Shown: one piece after another, positions 34,670 to 43,300 of the stretch
Position numbering within the stretch: the first letter of the stretch is position 1
How the letters are laid out: every line of letters starts with the position of its first letter
NCBI GenBank assembly: GCA_050257395.1
Contig: JBLMWU010000214.1
Location: forward strand, 1-64,000
Direction of reading: 5' to 3'
Source: JAIRTY01 sp050257395
GTDB taxonomy: Bacteria > Actinomycetota > Actinomycetes > Streptosporangiales > Streptosporangiaceae
DNA: 64,000 nt
Program-made: the position numbers and the translations under genes
The notes under the pieces: generated by a model
Databases searched by the model: none
The model's input: only the letters and a program-made list of their open reading frames with translations
What the model was told of the DNA's origin: nothing

Positions 34670-34882
34670 GTGCCCGGTGGTAAAGAGGAAAGCCTCCTCG
34701 GGAAGATAGGCCGGGTCACAGTCTCCATTCCCCCGGACGGCCCCGGTGAAGTGCTGCTCCCGGTCCGCGGCGGCAGTGAGGCGTTCGCTGCCTGGTCGGA
34801 TGAGCCCGTGCCCCGGCACAGCCGGGTTGTCGTGGTCGAGACCATGTCAGCCCGGTCGGTGTTCGTCGCCCCCTTTTCGTAG
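34670..34882 (+). CDS. NfeD-like OB-fold small protein
   Basis: 70-residue protein whose core (GKIGRVTVSIPPDGPGEVLLPV..GSEAFAAW split by a loop, then VVVVET and VFVAPF) matches the C-terminal OB domain of NfeD proteins, without any membrane part. It sits 45 bases upstream of a flotillin-type gene, and NfeD and flotillins are classic partners in membrane microdomain complexes. The start is GTG 34670, with a weak ribosome site. The preceding 187 bases show no gene. Confidence 0.68.
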   Translation: MPGGKEESLLGKIGRVTVSIPPDGPGEVLLPVRGGSEAFAAWSDEPVPRHSRVVVVETMSARSVFVAPFS

Positions 34883-34927
34883 GCCGCACCTCCCGCGGCC
34901 ACGGCCCTTCTCCCCCAGGAGCCCGTC

Positions 34928-36283
34928 ATGTTTTTCTGGCATGTCCCCGCGCCCAATGAGGCACTGCTCATCTCCGGGTCGAAACGGCGGCGGGAAGACA
35001 CCCAGTTCCGCATCGTCACCGGCCACGGCTCCTTCGTGCTGCCCATCAAGCAGAAGGCCCGCATCCTCTCACTCGCCCTGCAGGAAGCGGAGATCGTCGA
35101 GGACTGCATCACCAACCAGGGCATCCGGCTGAACGTCCGGGCCGTGGCGGCGTTCAAGGTCGGGGACGACGCGGTGTCCATCGCCAACGCCGCCCGCCGG
35201 TTCCTGTCCGAGCAGGACCGGATGGAGGTGCTGGTGGGACGGGTGTTCGCCGGCCATCTCCGGTCGATCATCGGCGGCCTCACGGTGGAGCAGATCATCC
35301 GGGAACGGGACCGGGTGGCGCAGGAGGTCAAGGACGGCAGCCACGCTGAGATGGAGAAGCTCGGGATCGTGGTGGACGCGCTGGAGATCCAGGAGATCGA
35401 GGACTCGAGCGGGTACATCAACAACCTCGCCGCCCCGCACGCGGCCGCAGTCGCCAGCCAGGCCCGCATCGCCCAGGCGCACGCGGACCAGGAGGCCACC
35501 GCCCGCGAGCTGGAGGTGGCGGCGATGAAGGCGCAGTACGAGCGCGACACCGAGATCAAGCGGGCGGGCTTCCTGGCCGAGACGGAGGAGGCCAAGGCGA
35601 AGGCCGCGCAGGCCGGGCCGCTGGCGGAGGCACAAGCGTCCCAGCAGGTCATCGAGCAGCAGACGGCACTGGCGGAGCGGCAGGCGGGCCTGGCCGCCCA
35701 GCGGCTGGAAGCCGAGGTGCGCAGGCCCGCGGACGCTGAGGCCTACCGGCAGCGCACGCTGGCCGAGGCCGAGCGGGACAAGACCCGGTTCGAGACCGAG
35801 GCGGAGGCCTTCCGCAAGCGCTCACTCGCGGAGGCCGACCGCGACCAGGCCAAGCTCGCCGCCGAGGCCGAGGCCTTCCGCAACACCACGCTGGCGGAGG
35901 CGGAGGCCAAGGCGGTCACCGTGCGGGCCGAGGCGGCGGCGCAGGCCCAGCGGGCCACCGCGGAAGGCGACGCGGATGCGAACCGGGCCCGGGCCGCATC
36001 CCTGCGGGAGGGCAACCAGGAGCTGATCGCCGCGAGCCGGCTCATCGAGCAGCTGCCCGCGCTGGCCGAGGCGGCCGCGCGCAGCATCGCCGGGTCCAAC
36101 CTGACCATCCTGAACGGGACTCAGGGCGTCAACGAGATGCTCGCCGGGCTGGTCGGGCAGGGCATGGCCATCCTGGAGGTGCTCCGCAAGTCAACGGCCA
36201 TGCCCACCGGCGGCACGTCCGCCGCAGTCGCCGCGGACGGGAACCCCGCCCTCCCCAGAAGCCCGCGCCGTCACCCGGACTGA
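34928..36283 (+). CDS. flotillin-like SPFH domain protein
   Basis: 451-residue SPFH/flotillin family protein. SPFH region about residues 1-180 (GHGSFVLPIKQKARILSLAL, GRVFAGHLRSIIGGLTVEQI), then a long charged coiled coil with three near-identical 22-residue repeats at about 270-335 (AEAYRQRTLAEAERDKTRFE type; 22 = two hendecads). The C-terminal region has NLTILNGTQGVNEMLAGL. There is no obvious N-terminal membrane helix. Flotillins scaffold membrane microdomains. The upstream NfeD-like gene supports that role. Confidence 0.87.
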   Translation: MFFWHVPAPNEALLISGSKRRREDTQFRIVTGHGSFVLPIKQKARILSLALQEAEIVEDCITNQGIRLNVRAVAAFKVGDDAVSIANAARRFLSEQDRMEVLVGRVFAGHLRSIIGGLTVEQIIRERDRVAQEVKDGSHAEMEKLGIVVDALEIQEIEDSSGYINNLAAPHAAAVASQARIAQAHADQEATARELEVAAMKAQYERDTEIKRAGFLAETEEAKAKAAQAGPLAEAQASQQVIEQQTALAERQAGLAAQRLEAEVRRPADAEAYRQRTLAEAERDKTRFETEAEAFRKRSLAEADRDQAKLAAEAEAFRNTTLAEAEAKAVTVRAEAAAQAQRATAEGDADANRARAASLREGNQELIAASRLIEQLPALAEAAARSIAGSNLTILNGTQGVNEMLAGLVGQGMAILEVLRKSTAMPTGGTSAAVAADGNPALPRSPRRHPD

Positions 36284-36309
36284 CGGGCGGCCCGGCGGCG
36301 AGCCGTGGG

Positions 36310-37131
36310 CTAGAAAGATAACCGCGCCCGCGGCTCGGCGCCGTCGCCGCGGCCGGCCGGGGCCGGCCGGGTGAGGCAGAGCCGCAGGGCCGCCCTGGCC
36401 AGCGCGGTTCCCGCGGGGCCGGGCGCGGCGGCCGGGCCGGAGTCGCGCGGCAGCCGCACCGCGCCCAGCCGCAGCAGGCACTCCCAGGTGCTGCGGCCCG
36501 CCTCGAAGGCCTGCCACTCGTCCAGCGGCAGCCCGCTGCGCGCATCGTGCCAGCCGAGCGCCGCCATCCCCCGGCGCAGCAGGTCACCGGCGGTGGCGGT
36601 GTCCTGCGGGGTCTTGCTGGCCACCCCGAGCAGCAGCACCAGGCCCGCGTCGCGCTCGGCGTCGTTGCGGCCGTCCGGGAGGCGGCTGGCCAGATGCCAC
36701 CACAGCTGCACCGGGTCCCGGGCCAGCCGTTCCCCGGCGGTGGTGCGCAGCAGGACGCCCCGGTGGGTGCGCACCAGTGCCATCCGCCGGGCGGACTGCC
36801 GGAGTTCCAGCACCGGGAGGGTGAGGTGCTCCCGGTTGTGCGCGCCAGCCCACTCTCCCGCCCAGCCGAGTGACGTCACCGCTTCGGTCACCACCTGCGG
36901 CGGCAGGTAGCCCGCCTCGGTCAGCGCGATGCCTTCCGCGCCGATCCGGCCCAGCAGCCAGCTGTAGGGGCGGACCGCGTCGACGACCGGCCCAGTCTCG
37001 ACGAGCACCGGGCGGTGCAAAGCGGCGGCGGCGACCAGGCTCGCCATGTACCCGGCGTCGGGCCCGCGCAGCCGTTCGAGGAGGCCCTCGACTTGGTCAG
37101 AAGGATCAGCCAGCATACGAACAGTGTCCAC
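36310..37131 (-). CDS. hypothetical protein with winged-helix-like segment
   Basis: 273-residue soluble protein. A central stretch (ALTEAGYLPPQVV, NREHLTLPVLELRQSARRMALVRTHRGVLLRTTAGERL, then DPVQLWWHLASRLP) reads like the helical/winged domain often attached to plasmid pRiA4b ORF-3-like proteins in actinobacteria, but the ORF-3 domain itself is not evident. The rest has no motif I recognise. Divergent from the MFS transporter gene. Confidence 0.6.
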   Translation of the reverse strand: MDTVRMLADPSDQVEGLLERLRGPDAGYMASLVAAAALHRPVLVETGPVVDAVRPYSWLLGRIGAEGIALTEAGYLPPQVVTEAVTSLGWAGEWAGAHNREHLTLPVLELRQSARRMALVRTHRGVLLRTTAGERLARDPVQLWWHLASRLPDGRNDAERDAGLVLLLGVASKTPQDTATAGDLLRRGMAALGWHDARSGLPLDEWQAFEAGRSTWECLLRLGAVRLPRDSGPAAAPGPAGTALARAALRLCLTRPAPAGRGDGAEPRARLSF

Positions 37132-37173
37132 GGCGCGGCGCTGCGCGTAACCCTTTTCGTGCGATACGCTGCG

Positions 37174-37192
37174 TTAGCCTCGCTTGCACTAA
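37174..37192. promoter_or_regulatory. weak DtxR/IdeR-like iron box candidate
   Basis: A 19-base TTAG...CTAA element in the divergent region before the MFS gene matches 11 of 19 positions of the IdeR consensus (my count). A second, overlapping register containing GGCTAAC on the other strand also matches 11 of 19. This is suggestive only. Confidence 0.25.
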
Positions 37193-37298
37193 GTGACCGA
37201 ACATCGGCGGCGGCCCGTTCGGGCCCAATGGCCCTGCCGGTGCGCGCGCACCGATGGTGCCCTGGTGATGGGCTGCGGGACGGCGAACGGGGTGGGCT

Positions 37299-38501
37299 GT
37301 GACTCAGGAGCACCCGGCGGCGGCCGGGCCGAACCGGTGGCTCATCCTGGCCGGGTACGCGCTGCTGACCGCCTGCACGCAGCTGCTGTGGCTGTCCTAC
37401 GCCCCGGTCACCACCGAGACCCACCGGGTCATGGCGGTCTCCGAAGGCGCCGTCGGCGATCTCGCCGTCGTCTTCCCCCTGGTGTACGTGGTGCTGGCGC
37501 TGCCCGCGGGGCGGTGGCTGGATGCCCGGTTCGGCCGGGCGCTGTCCGCGGGGGCGGTGCTGACCGGCGCTGGCGCCCTGCTGCGGCTGGCAGCGCCGGA
37601 CTCGTTCGGCTGGGCCCTGGCCGGCCAGGTGGTGATCGCCGCTGGCCAGCCGCTGGTGCTGAACGCCATCACCAAGATCGCCGCCCGGCATTTCCCGGCG
37701 CGCGAGCGCACGGTGGCGGTCTCGGTGGGCAGCGCGGCCCTGTTCGCCGGGATCCTGGCGGCGGTGCTGGCGGGCAAGCCGCTGTTCGGCGCCGGGGGCC
37801 TGCGGCTGCTGCTGCTGATCGAGGCCATCCCGGCGGTGGTGGCAGCGGCCTGGGTGCTGGTGACCGCCCGCGCGCCCGCCGCCTATCCGGGCGACCCGTC
37901 GGTCGCCGTGAGCCTGGGCTGGCTGCGTCGCGACCGGTTCGTGTGGCTGCTGGGCGGGCTGCTGTTCGCTGGCATCGGCGTGTTCAACGCGGTGGCGACC
38001 TGGCTGGAGTCGATCCTGCAGCACTTCAGGCTGGGCAGCGCGAGCGGGTACCTGATCGCGCTCATGACGGTGGCCGGGATCCTCGGCGCCGCGGTGCTGC
38101 CGGAGGCCGCCGCCGCCCGGGACCGGCGGCGGGCCCTGCTGATCACCGCGGTGCTGGTCACCGCCGGGGCGTTCGCCCTCATCGCGGCCTGGCCCCGGCT
38201 CGCGGTCGTGGCCGTGGCGCTGTTCGCGGCCGGTTTCTTCCTGCTCGCGGGCCTGCCGGTAGTGCTGGACTGGTCGGAGCTGCACACCGGGCCCGAACGG
38301 TCCGGGGCCGCCGCGGGTTTCCTGCTGCTGGCCGGGAACCTCGGCGGGGTCATCCTGGTGCTGATCGTGCAGGCCCTGATCGGCAGCCCGTACCTGTCGC
38401 TGGCCGCCCTCGCCGTCGCCGCACTCGCGGGCGCGCTGCTGGCCGTCCGGCTGCCCGCGCGGGCCGCACCCGGCCAGGTCAGGCCTGAACGGTCACCTTG
38501 A
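37299..38501 (+). CDS. MFS transporter
   Basis: 400-residue major facilitator with 12 predicted helices and the loop 2-3 pattern PAGRWLDARFGR (motif A-like). The family is typical of drug, nitrate or metabolite exchange; the closest feel is the CynX/NarK-type group, but the substrate is not determinable. GTG start with GGGGTGGG upstream. Its 3' end overlaps the convergent RodZ-like gene by 23 bases. A weak iron box lies upstream. Confidence 0.82.
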   Translation: MTQEHPAAAGPNRWLILAGYALLTACTQLLWLSYAPVTTETHRVMAVSEGAVGDLAVVFPLVYVVLALPAGRWLDARFGRALSAGAVLTGAGALLRLAAPDSFGWALAGQVVIAAGQPLVLNAITKIAARHFPARERTVAVSVGSAALFAGILAAVLAGKPLFGAGGLRLLLLIEAIPAVVAAAWVLVTARAPAAYPGDPSVAVSLGWLRRDRFVWLLGGLLFAGIGVFNAVATWLESILQHFRLGSASGYLIALMTVAGILGAAVLPEAAAARDRRRALLITAVLVTAGAFALIAAWPRLAVVAVALFAAGFFLLAGLPVVLDWSELHTGPERSGAAAGFLLLAGNLGGVILVLIVQALIGSPYLSLAALAVAALAGALLAVRLPARAAPGQVRPERSP

Positions 38502-39954
38502 CGTCGTGCACGCTGGCCTGGAAGGTGCCCGCGTCATCGGGCAGCCGGGTGAACCAGATGAGCAGGTAGCGGCCGTGCACCGGGCTGCGGAGCCGCAGGT
38601 TCACCAGGCCGGACACCCCGTCCGCGCGGGCGACCGTCCGCAGTGTGCCCGGTGCGGAGCCGGCCTTCAGCTCAAAGGTGGCGCCGGGCGCACTGCCCAG
38701 GGTGACCCGCGCGCCGGTGATGGTTGCCGCGCGCCCCAGGTCGACCAGCAGGCCGGTGCCGGAGTAGAGGTTGCCGAAGCTCGCGGAGGTGTACCAGTCC
38801 GTGTGCCACGCGCTGCCCGGGCTGTGGTCCACCGCCAGGTGCGCGAGGTCGGTGTTGTCGCCCTGGCCCGCGCCCCCGCTGCCGAAGGCCACCGCGCTGG
38901 CGGGGCTCAGCGGCTTGCTGACCACATTGGGCGGCGTGGTCACCACGGGCGGGGTCGGGGTGGGCGACGCGGCAGGCGTGAGCCGGGTGCGCTGCGGCAC
39001 GGGTGTCCCGCTGCCGTGCTCGGCGGGATGCTGGGTGCCGGCCCGGCCGCTGGCCGCGGGCGCCGCCGCGGGCGACGGCTGGCCGCCGGAGCCCGACATC
39101 AGCTGGTAGCCAATCAAACCGAACGCCAGCACCACGGCCACCGCGAGGACAGCCGTCCAGTTCAGCCGCTGACGCAGCGGTGCGCTCCCGGCTGCGCGGC
39201 GCCCCGCCGCCGGGGTACGCCAGATTGTCGGGCTCGACGTCCCCCAGGGTGCGGGGCCCTGCTCATCCCGCTGCACTCCATCCGGCATGCCACCCGGCCA
39301 GGGGGCTGGCTGCGGCACGGGCCCGGCGCCCGGCTCCGGCTCACGCCAGCTGCCCGGCTCCGGCACAGGCCCGGCACCCGGCTCCGGCTCACGCCAGCTG
39401 CCCGGCTCCGGCACAGGCCCGCTGCCCGGCTCACGCCAGCTGCCCGGCTCACCCGGATGGCTGGTGCCGGGCCCGCCCACCGGCCCGGCGCCCGGAATGC
39501 CGAGCGGCCCGGTGTCGGCCTCATCCGGTGACCTGGCGCCCGGCCTGCCCGGCTGCCCCGGTCCCGGCGCATCCCCTGGCCAGGTGCCGGGTTCCCGCAC
39601 CGGCCCGGTGCCGGGGCCGTCCGGCGGCCCCGGGGGCGGCGGCGTGCCCGCGTCCCCGGGCGGCGCGACCCGGCTATCGGTGATCAGGTCCATCACGTGC
39701 CGCACGTCCGTGCTGCCGCCCTGCTCACGCCAGACCCGGTCGTACTCGGTGACGAGCGGCACCGGGTCGGTGCCGATGACCTTGGCGATGCTGCGGATGT
39801 GACCGCGGGCGTAGAAGTCGCCGCCGCACACGGAGAAGTCGTCGGCTTCGATGCCGCGGATGATGCCTTCCCGGATCCGGGTCCGCTGACTGACGTCCGC
39901 CACCGTGAGTCCAGCCTGCTGGCGCGCTTCCGCAAGGGACCGGCCGATGCTCAC
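38479..39954 (-). CDS. RodZ-like HTH membrane protein with discoidin-like domain
   Basis: 491-residue protein. An N-terminal RodZ-type helix-turn-helix (about residues 1-75, GRSLAEARQQAGLTVADVSQ) is followed by a long Gly/Pro-rich linker with 16-residue repeats, one membrane helix (about 275-297) and a C-terminal beta-sandwich resembling F5/8-type discoidin domains (AVDHSPGSAWHTDWY..., LLVDLGRAATITGARVTLG). RodZ links MreB to the wall machinery; this architecture recurs in actinobacteria, probably binding an envelope glycan outside. ATG start. Confidence 0.8.
   Translation of the reverse strand: MSIGRSLAEARQQAGLTVADVSQRTRIREGIIRGIEADDFSVCGGDFYARGHIRSIAKVIGTDPVPLVTEYDRVWREQGGSTDVRHVMDLITDSRVAPPGDAGTPPPPGPPDGPGTGPVREPGTWPGDAPGPGQPGRPGARSPDEADTGPLGIPGAGPVGGPGTSHPGEPGSWREPGSGPVPEPGSWREPEPGAGPVPEPGSWREPEPGAGPVPQPAPWPGGMPDGVQRDEQGPAPWGTSSPTIWRTPAAGRRAAGSAPLRQRLNWTAVLAVAVVLAFGLIGYQLMSGSGGQPSPAAAPAASGRAGTQHPAEHGSGTPVPQRTRLTPAASPTPTPPVVTTPPNVVSKPLSPASAVAFGSGGAGQGDNTDLAHLAVDHSPGSAWHTDWYTSASFGNLYSGTGLLVDLGRAATITGARVTLGSAPGATFELKAGSAPGTLRTVARADGVSGLVNLRLRSPVHGRYLLIWFTRLPDDAGTFQASVHDVKVTVQA
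39320..39450 (-). repeat. 48-base tandem repeat in the RodZ-like linker
   Basis: Two full and one partial copy of a 48-base unit (starts at 39320, 39368 and 39416) encode EPGSWREPEPGAGPVP-type 16-residue repeats in the cytoplasmic linker. The copies are nearly identical at DNA level, so copy number is likely to vary between strains. Confidence 0.8.
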
Positions 39955-40095
39955 GCTGTGCCTCCGCTGCCGTAGTGCACTGGGCGCCGCCAGTGCCGCG
40001 CGCTGACTACGGTCATGCCCCCGTGTACCACCGATATGCGCGCCGCGGAAGCCCTGGCCGCATATCAGGTGGTCAGCACCACGGCCGGAGTTGCC

Positions 40096-40863
40096 TCAGC
40101 GGACGGACCGCTCCGGCCGGTGGCCGGTGAACAGGTGCCGCGGCCCGTGACCGCCGCCCGCGGCGTCCCCGCCGATGCGCGCCCCGGGCTCAAATCCCGC
40201 CTCGGCCAGCAGCCGGAGCCAGGTGCGGCGGCGGAACGCCCCGAGCCGGTGCGTCTCCTTCACGACCTCGGTGGCACCTGCCGCGTCCCGCAGCGTGAAC
40301 TCGTAGTCCACCTGCACCCATTCGTCGGACGGATCCGGGTCCCAGGCCCATTCCCGGAAACTGCCCTGGCGCCCAGACGCGTCGCTGCCGCCGCCACCGC
40401 CGCTGCCCGCCCGGAAGGTCTCGGCCAGATGGTCCGGGACGAACACCGCGATGCCGCCCGGGCGGCAGTGGGCGAATGCCGTGGCGATCACCTGGCGCAG
40501 TTCCCCGCGGGTGGTGACGTAGTCGATCGCGTCGTGCACCAGGACGGCGTCGAACAGCCGCCCCAGCCGCAGTGTCCGCATGTCCCCGGGCAGGTGGGCG
40601 CACTCGGGGTTGAGCTGGCGCGAGACCGCGAGCATGTCCTCCGACAGGTCCACCAGGGTCAGCCAGAACCGGTCCTTGAGATGCACCGCCACGTGCCCGC
40701 CGCCACTGCCCAGGTCGAGCACCTCGCGTACGTCTATCGCCGCCTCGCCGAAGACCGAGGCCAGGTAGCCGGCTTCGGCCACGTACTCCCCCGGCGGGGA
40801 GATCAGCGGCCACCATTCCGCCAGCTCCCGGTACAGGCGGTATCCGTCCGGTGGGCTCGTCAC
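40096..40863 (-). CDS. class I SAM-dependent methyltransferase
   Basis: 255-residue methyltransferase with motif I VLDLGSGGGHVAVHL (near residue 48), acidic motif LVDLSEDML, DAVLVHDAIDYV and a post-core YEFTL/ETHRLGAF beta region typical of small-molecule methyltransferases. A Gly/Ser-rich insert (about 155-165) is specific to this copy. GTG 40863 was chosen as the conserved sequence begins there. The substrate is unknown. The preceding 140 bases are non-coding. Confidence 0.8.
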   Translation of the reverse strand: MTSPPDGYRLYRELAEWWPLISPPGEYVAEAGYLASVFGEAAIDVREVLDLGSGGGHVAVHLKDRFWLTLVDLSEDMLAVSRQLNPECAHLPGDMRTLRLGRLFDAVLVHDAIDYVTTRGELRQVIATAFAHCRPGGIAVFVPDHLAETFRAGSGGGGGSDASGRQGSFREWAWDPDPSDEWVQVDYEFTLRDAAGATEVVKETHRLGAFRRRTWLRLLAEAGFEPGARIGGDAAGGGHGPRHLFTGHRPERSVR

Positions 40864-40973
40864 CCCACCATCTTCGCCCCGGGCAGGCGGTGCTCCCGGC
40901 AGGCCGGCCCCGGCAGGCTGGCCACGGCAGGCCGGTCGCCCGGCAGGCACCAGCCCGGCGGCGTCGGTCCCGG

Positions 40974-41804
40974 TTACCCGGGTGAGCCGCCGGAGACCTG
41001 CTCGGCCAGCAGCTGCTGCAGCCACTCCTCGCTCGCACCGGCCACCCGCGGCGGGATGCCCAGCTCCCGCAGGAGCTCACCGGCGGCTGCCATCTCGTCG
41101 GCGCGCCGCCGGGCGTGCCGGATGCTGCCCTGCTCCAGCCGGTCGAGCGTGCCCGCGGAGGCGCTGGCCAGCTCACGGCGGATGTTGTCCCGGATCCAGT
41201 CCCCACAGCCGGCCGCCTCGGCGGCACGCAGCGACTCGATGACCGCGGCGGCCAGCCCCTTGTAGAAGACGCTGCGCACCAGCTTGCGGGCGGCGGCGGT
41301 GCCGGGCGGGCCGGGCAGCACCTCCACGCTCGCGCCGAGCCGGCGGAAGGCGTCCGCGAACGGCCCGGCGGCCGGGCCGGACGCGAGCATCGGCGTGTGC
41401 AGCCCATTGCCCGGCACCGGCGACATGAGCGCGATGTCCGCGAAGCTCACGCCGGCGCCGGCGGCGAGCTCCCCGAGGCTGGCCTTCAGCCCGGCGGACG
41501 CGGTGTTCATCTCGGCGTACAGGGCGCCCGGGCGGATGCCGGGCAGCGCGAGCCGCAGGGTCTCCTCAGCGTCGTGCGCGCTGGTCAGCGCGAGCACGAT
41601 GTCCGCGCCCCGGCTGGCGCCGGCGTCATCGGCGCAGGCGACGACGCCGGGGCCGGCCGCCACCCGCGGGTCGAACCCGCGCACCACCGCACCGGCCGCG
41701 CACAGCCCGGCGGCGATCTCAGAGCCGGCTTCGCCCAGCCCGAGCACGGCCACGACCGGCCGGGCCTGGCCGGCCGGGGCATCGGCGCTTCCTGATCCGG
41801 CCAT
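40974..41804 (-). CDS. 6-phosphogluconate/3-hydroxyisobutyrate dehydrogenase-like (DUF1932)
   Basis: 276-residue NAD(P)-binding protein. The Rossmann motif is VAVLGLGEAGSEIAAGL at the N-terminus, followed by the ALTSAHDAEE, YAEMNTASAG and DIALMSPVPG blocks of the beta-hydroxyacid dehydrogenase family. The C-terminal domain (KLVRSVFYKGLAAAVIESL) matches DUF1932. Likely an oxidoreductase for a small hydroxy- or imine substrate. The start is ATG 41804 or GTG 41816. Confidence 0.78.
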   Translation of the reverse strand: MAGSGSADAPAGQARPVVAVLGLGEAGSEIAAGLCAAGAVVRGFDPRVAAGPGVVACADDAGASRGADIVLALTSAHDAEETLRLALPGIRPGALYAEMNTASAGLKASLGELAAGAGVSFADIALMSPVPGNGLHTPMLASGPAAGPFADAFRRLGASVEVLPGPPGTAAARKLVRSVFYKGLAAAVIESLRAAEAAGCGDWIRDNIRRELASASAGTLDRLEQGSIRHARRRADEMAAAGELLRELGIPPRVAGASEEWLQQLLAEQVSGGSPG

Positions 41805-41988
41805 CGCGTCACGCACCTCGCACACCTCGCTGATCCCGCGGTCGCCCCCAGCGTAGGCAGGCCGGCGGCTGGCGCAGAGCCGGGGCGGCCGCTGGCGCCG
41901 GGCCGGGGCGGCCGCCGACCCGCCTCCGGGCCGCGCGGGGATCTGGTCGAACATGTCTGCGACTGTCACCTGCAGGATGCGACACGCA

Positions 41989-42004
41989 TCGAACATACGT
42001 TTGA
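41989..42004. promoter_or_regulatory. LexA/SOS box overlapping a TTGACA -35
   Basis: TCGAAC-ATAC-GTTTGA matches the Gram-positive LexA operator TCGAAC-N4-GTTCGA with one mismatch. Its right half merges into TTGACA at 42001-42006, a consensus -35 for the gene starting at 42116. A partial second site (TCGAAC at 41947-41952) lies upstream. This 311-base gap (41805-42115) contains no gene. DNA-damage control of the downstream gene is the natural reading. Confidence 0.6.
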
Positions 42005-42115
42005 CAGCCAGCGGTGCATGCGGAAAGGTGGTTGTCGCGTTCGGATGCGCGGCAGCACCGGCCATTCCCGGCCGCTGCCGGGCGCCTATTTCACTGTGAC
42101 GAGGAGGGCGGTCCT

Positions 42116-42667
42116 GTGGGCCAGAAAACTGTCCGGTTCAGCGACCTGAGCGGCCAGCTGATCATGGACGACGACATGCCAGCGCGCATCGTGGTCCAGG
42201 AGCATCCCGAGCTTGCCGACGGCCCGGTCGAGATCGAAGCCCTCACCGAGGAGGCCCGGGCCATCGAGAAGGGGGCCATGCGGGTGGCCGTGGTGGACCT
42301 GTACTTCGCGGGCGGGGAGACCCGCCGGGTGGCCATGCCGGCCGAGGCGTTCGACAAGCTCGCCAAAGACAAGCCGATGAGCGAGCTCCTCATCGCCGCC
42401 CGGCCCGCCAAGCGCGCGCCGCGGGCGGCGGCGCCCGCAACGCGCGGTGACCGGCTCAACTACGCGACCCTCGAGCACGCGGGCAAGCCGCACCGCGGCA
42501 AGGTCACCGACGAGGAGAAGCAGCTGGTCCGGGACCATCTCGACGAGATCAACAAGCGGCTCGCCGCGGAGGGATCGCGCACCATCAGCCTCACCGACCC
42601 CGACCACGTGGAGCGGTACGGCCTCGAAGACCTCAGCGGCGAGGGGGCCGCGGCGGCCGCAGCCTGA
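42116..42667 (+). CDS. hypothetical protein, possibly Lsr2-related
   Basis: 183-residue protein. The N-terminal half is a strand-rich domain (KTVRFSDLSG, RIVVQEHPEL, AVVDLYFAGGETRRVAMP) followed by FDKLAKDKPMSELLIAARPAKR; the overall order of beta strands, short helix and basic linker recalls Lsr2 nucleoid proteins. The C-terminal helix-rich part (VTDEEKQLVRDHLDEINKRLAAEG) could bind DNA. This likeness is weak and by pattern only. GTG start with GAGGAGG upstream. A near-perfect LexA box sits in its promoter region and a strong hairpin follows its stop. Confidence 0.6.
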   Translation: MGQKTVRFSDLSGQLIMDDDMPARIVVQEHPELADGPVEIEALTEEARAIEKGAMRVAVVDLYFAGGETRRVAMPAEAFDKLAKDKPMSELLIAARPAKRAPRAAAPATRGDRLNYATLEHAGKPHRGKVTDEEKQLVRDHLDEINKRLAAEGSRTISLTDPDHVERYGLEDLSGEGAAAAAA

Positions 42668-42702
42668 GCGGCAGGCCAGCGGGCGGCTGGGCGCCCGCGG
42701 TG

Positions 42703-42743
42703 CGACGGCGGTGAGAAACCGGTGCGGTTTCTCACCGCCGTCG
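42703..42743. terminator. perfect 19-bp stem-loop
   Basis: CGACGGCGGTGAGAAACCG (42703-42721) and its exact complement (42725-42743) are separated by three bases, 35 bases after the stop of the upstream gene. No T-run follows, so it would be an actinobacterial I-shaped terminator or an RNA-processing structure. The rest of the 317-base gap to 42984 shows no gene. Confidence 0.6.
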
Positions 42744-42984
42744 GCTGCCCGGCCATGGTTCCGCCGGCGCAGAGTTGCGATCTTCCCGGCCGGGGCGCCG
42801 GGCATCCCGGACGCGTCCGCCCCATGACCAGGCACATGACACGCCGGAGCGCCTCCGGCACCTCATTCCGGGGTCCTGCCTTCACACCGAGTTACCGTGG
42901 GACTTGTGCTGACATACGCTGTTCCGCGCCAGCCGCCGGGCTCGGCCTGGCCGGCGGCTGCCACCTCTCCCCCGCGGAGGCCGC

Positions 42985-43251
42985 ATGAAGGCCCGGGCTG
43001 ACACCCGCCGCTCCAAGCGGGCCCGCGCGGCGCCGGCCGATCACGCCGGCAGCGTGCTGTGCCGGCTGCTGATGGACCATCCGGACGTCGCCGGCATCGA
43101 GCTCCTCGGCCAGGCCGAGATCATCGAAGGGACCATCTGCTACTCGCTCGGCGTGTTCCTGCCGGACGGCCGGGAACTCTACATCGACGTCGAAGACGCG
43201 CCTGCACCCCAGCGCCAGGCAGGCCGGCAACCGCGGGCAGCGGCCCGCTGA
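42985..43251 (+). CDS. small hypothetical protein
   Basis: 88-residue basic protein with a short alpha-beta core (VLCRLLMDHPDVAGIELLGQ, CYSLGVFLPDGRELYIDVED) between Arg/Ala-rich ends. No family is recognised. A good GGAGG ribosome site precedes the ATG, so I treat it as real. It lies convergent to the next gene. Confidence 0.55.
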   Translation: MKARADTRRSKRARAAPADHAGSVLCRLLMDHPDVAGIELLGQAEIIEGTICYSLGVFLPDGRELYIDVEDAPAPQRQAGRQPRAAAR

Positions 43252-43300
43252 CCCGCCGGGCGGGCAGCGGGCCGGCGGCGGTCAGCGGGCCGGCGGCGGC

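Noticed and set aside
42722..42988. 88-codon frame in the gap after the SOS-box gene
   Set aside because: Begins inside the stem-loop and has no ribosome site or recognisable sequence.
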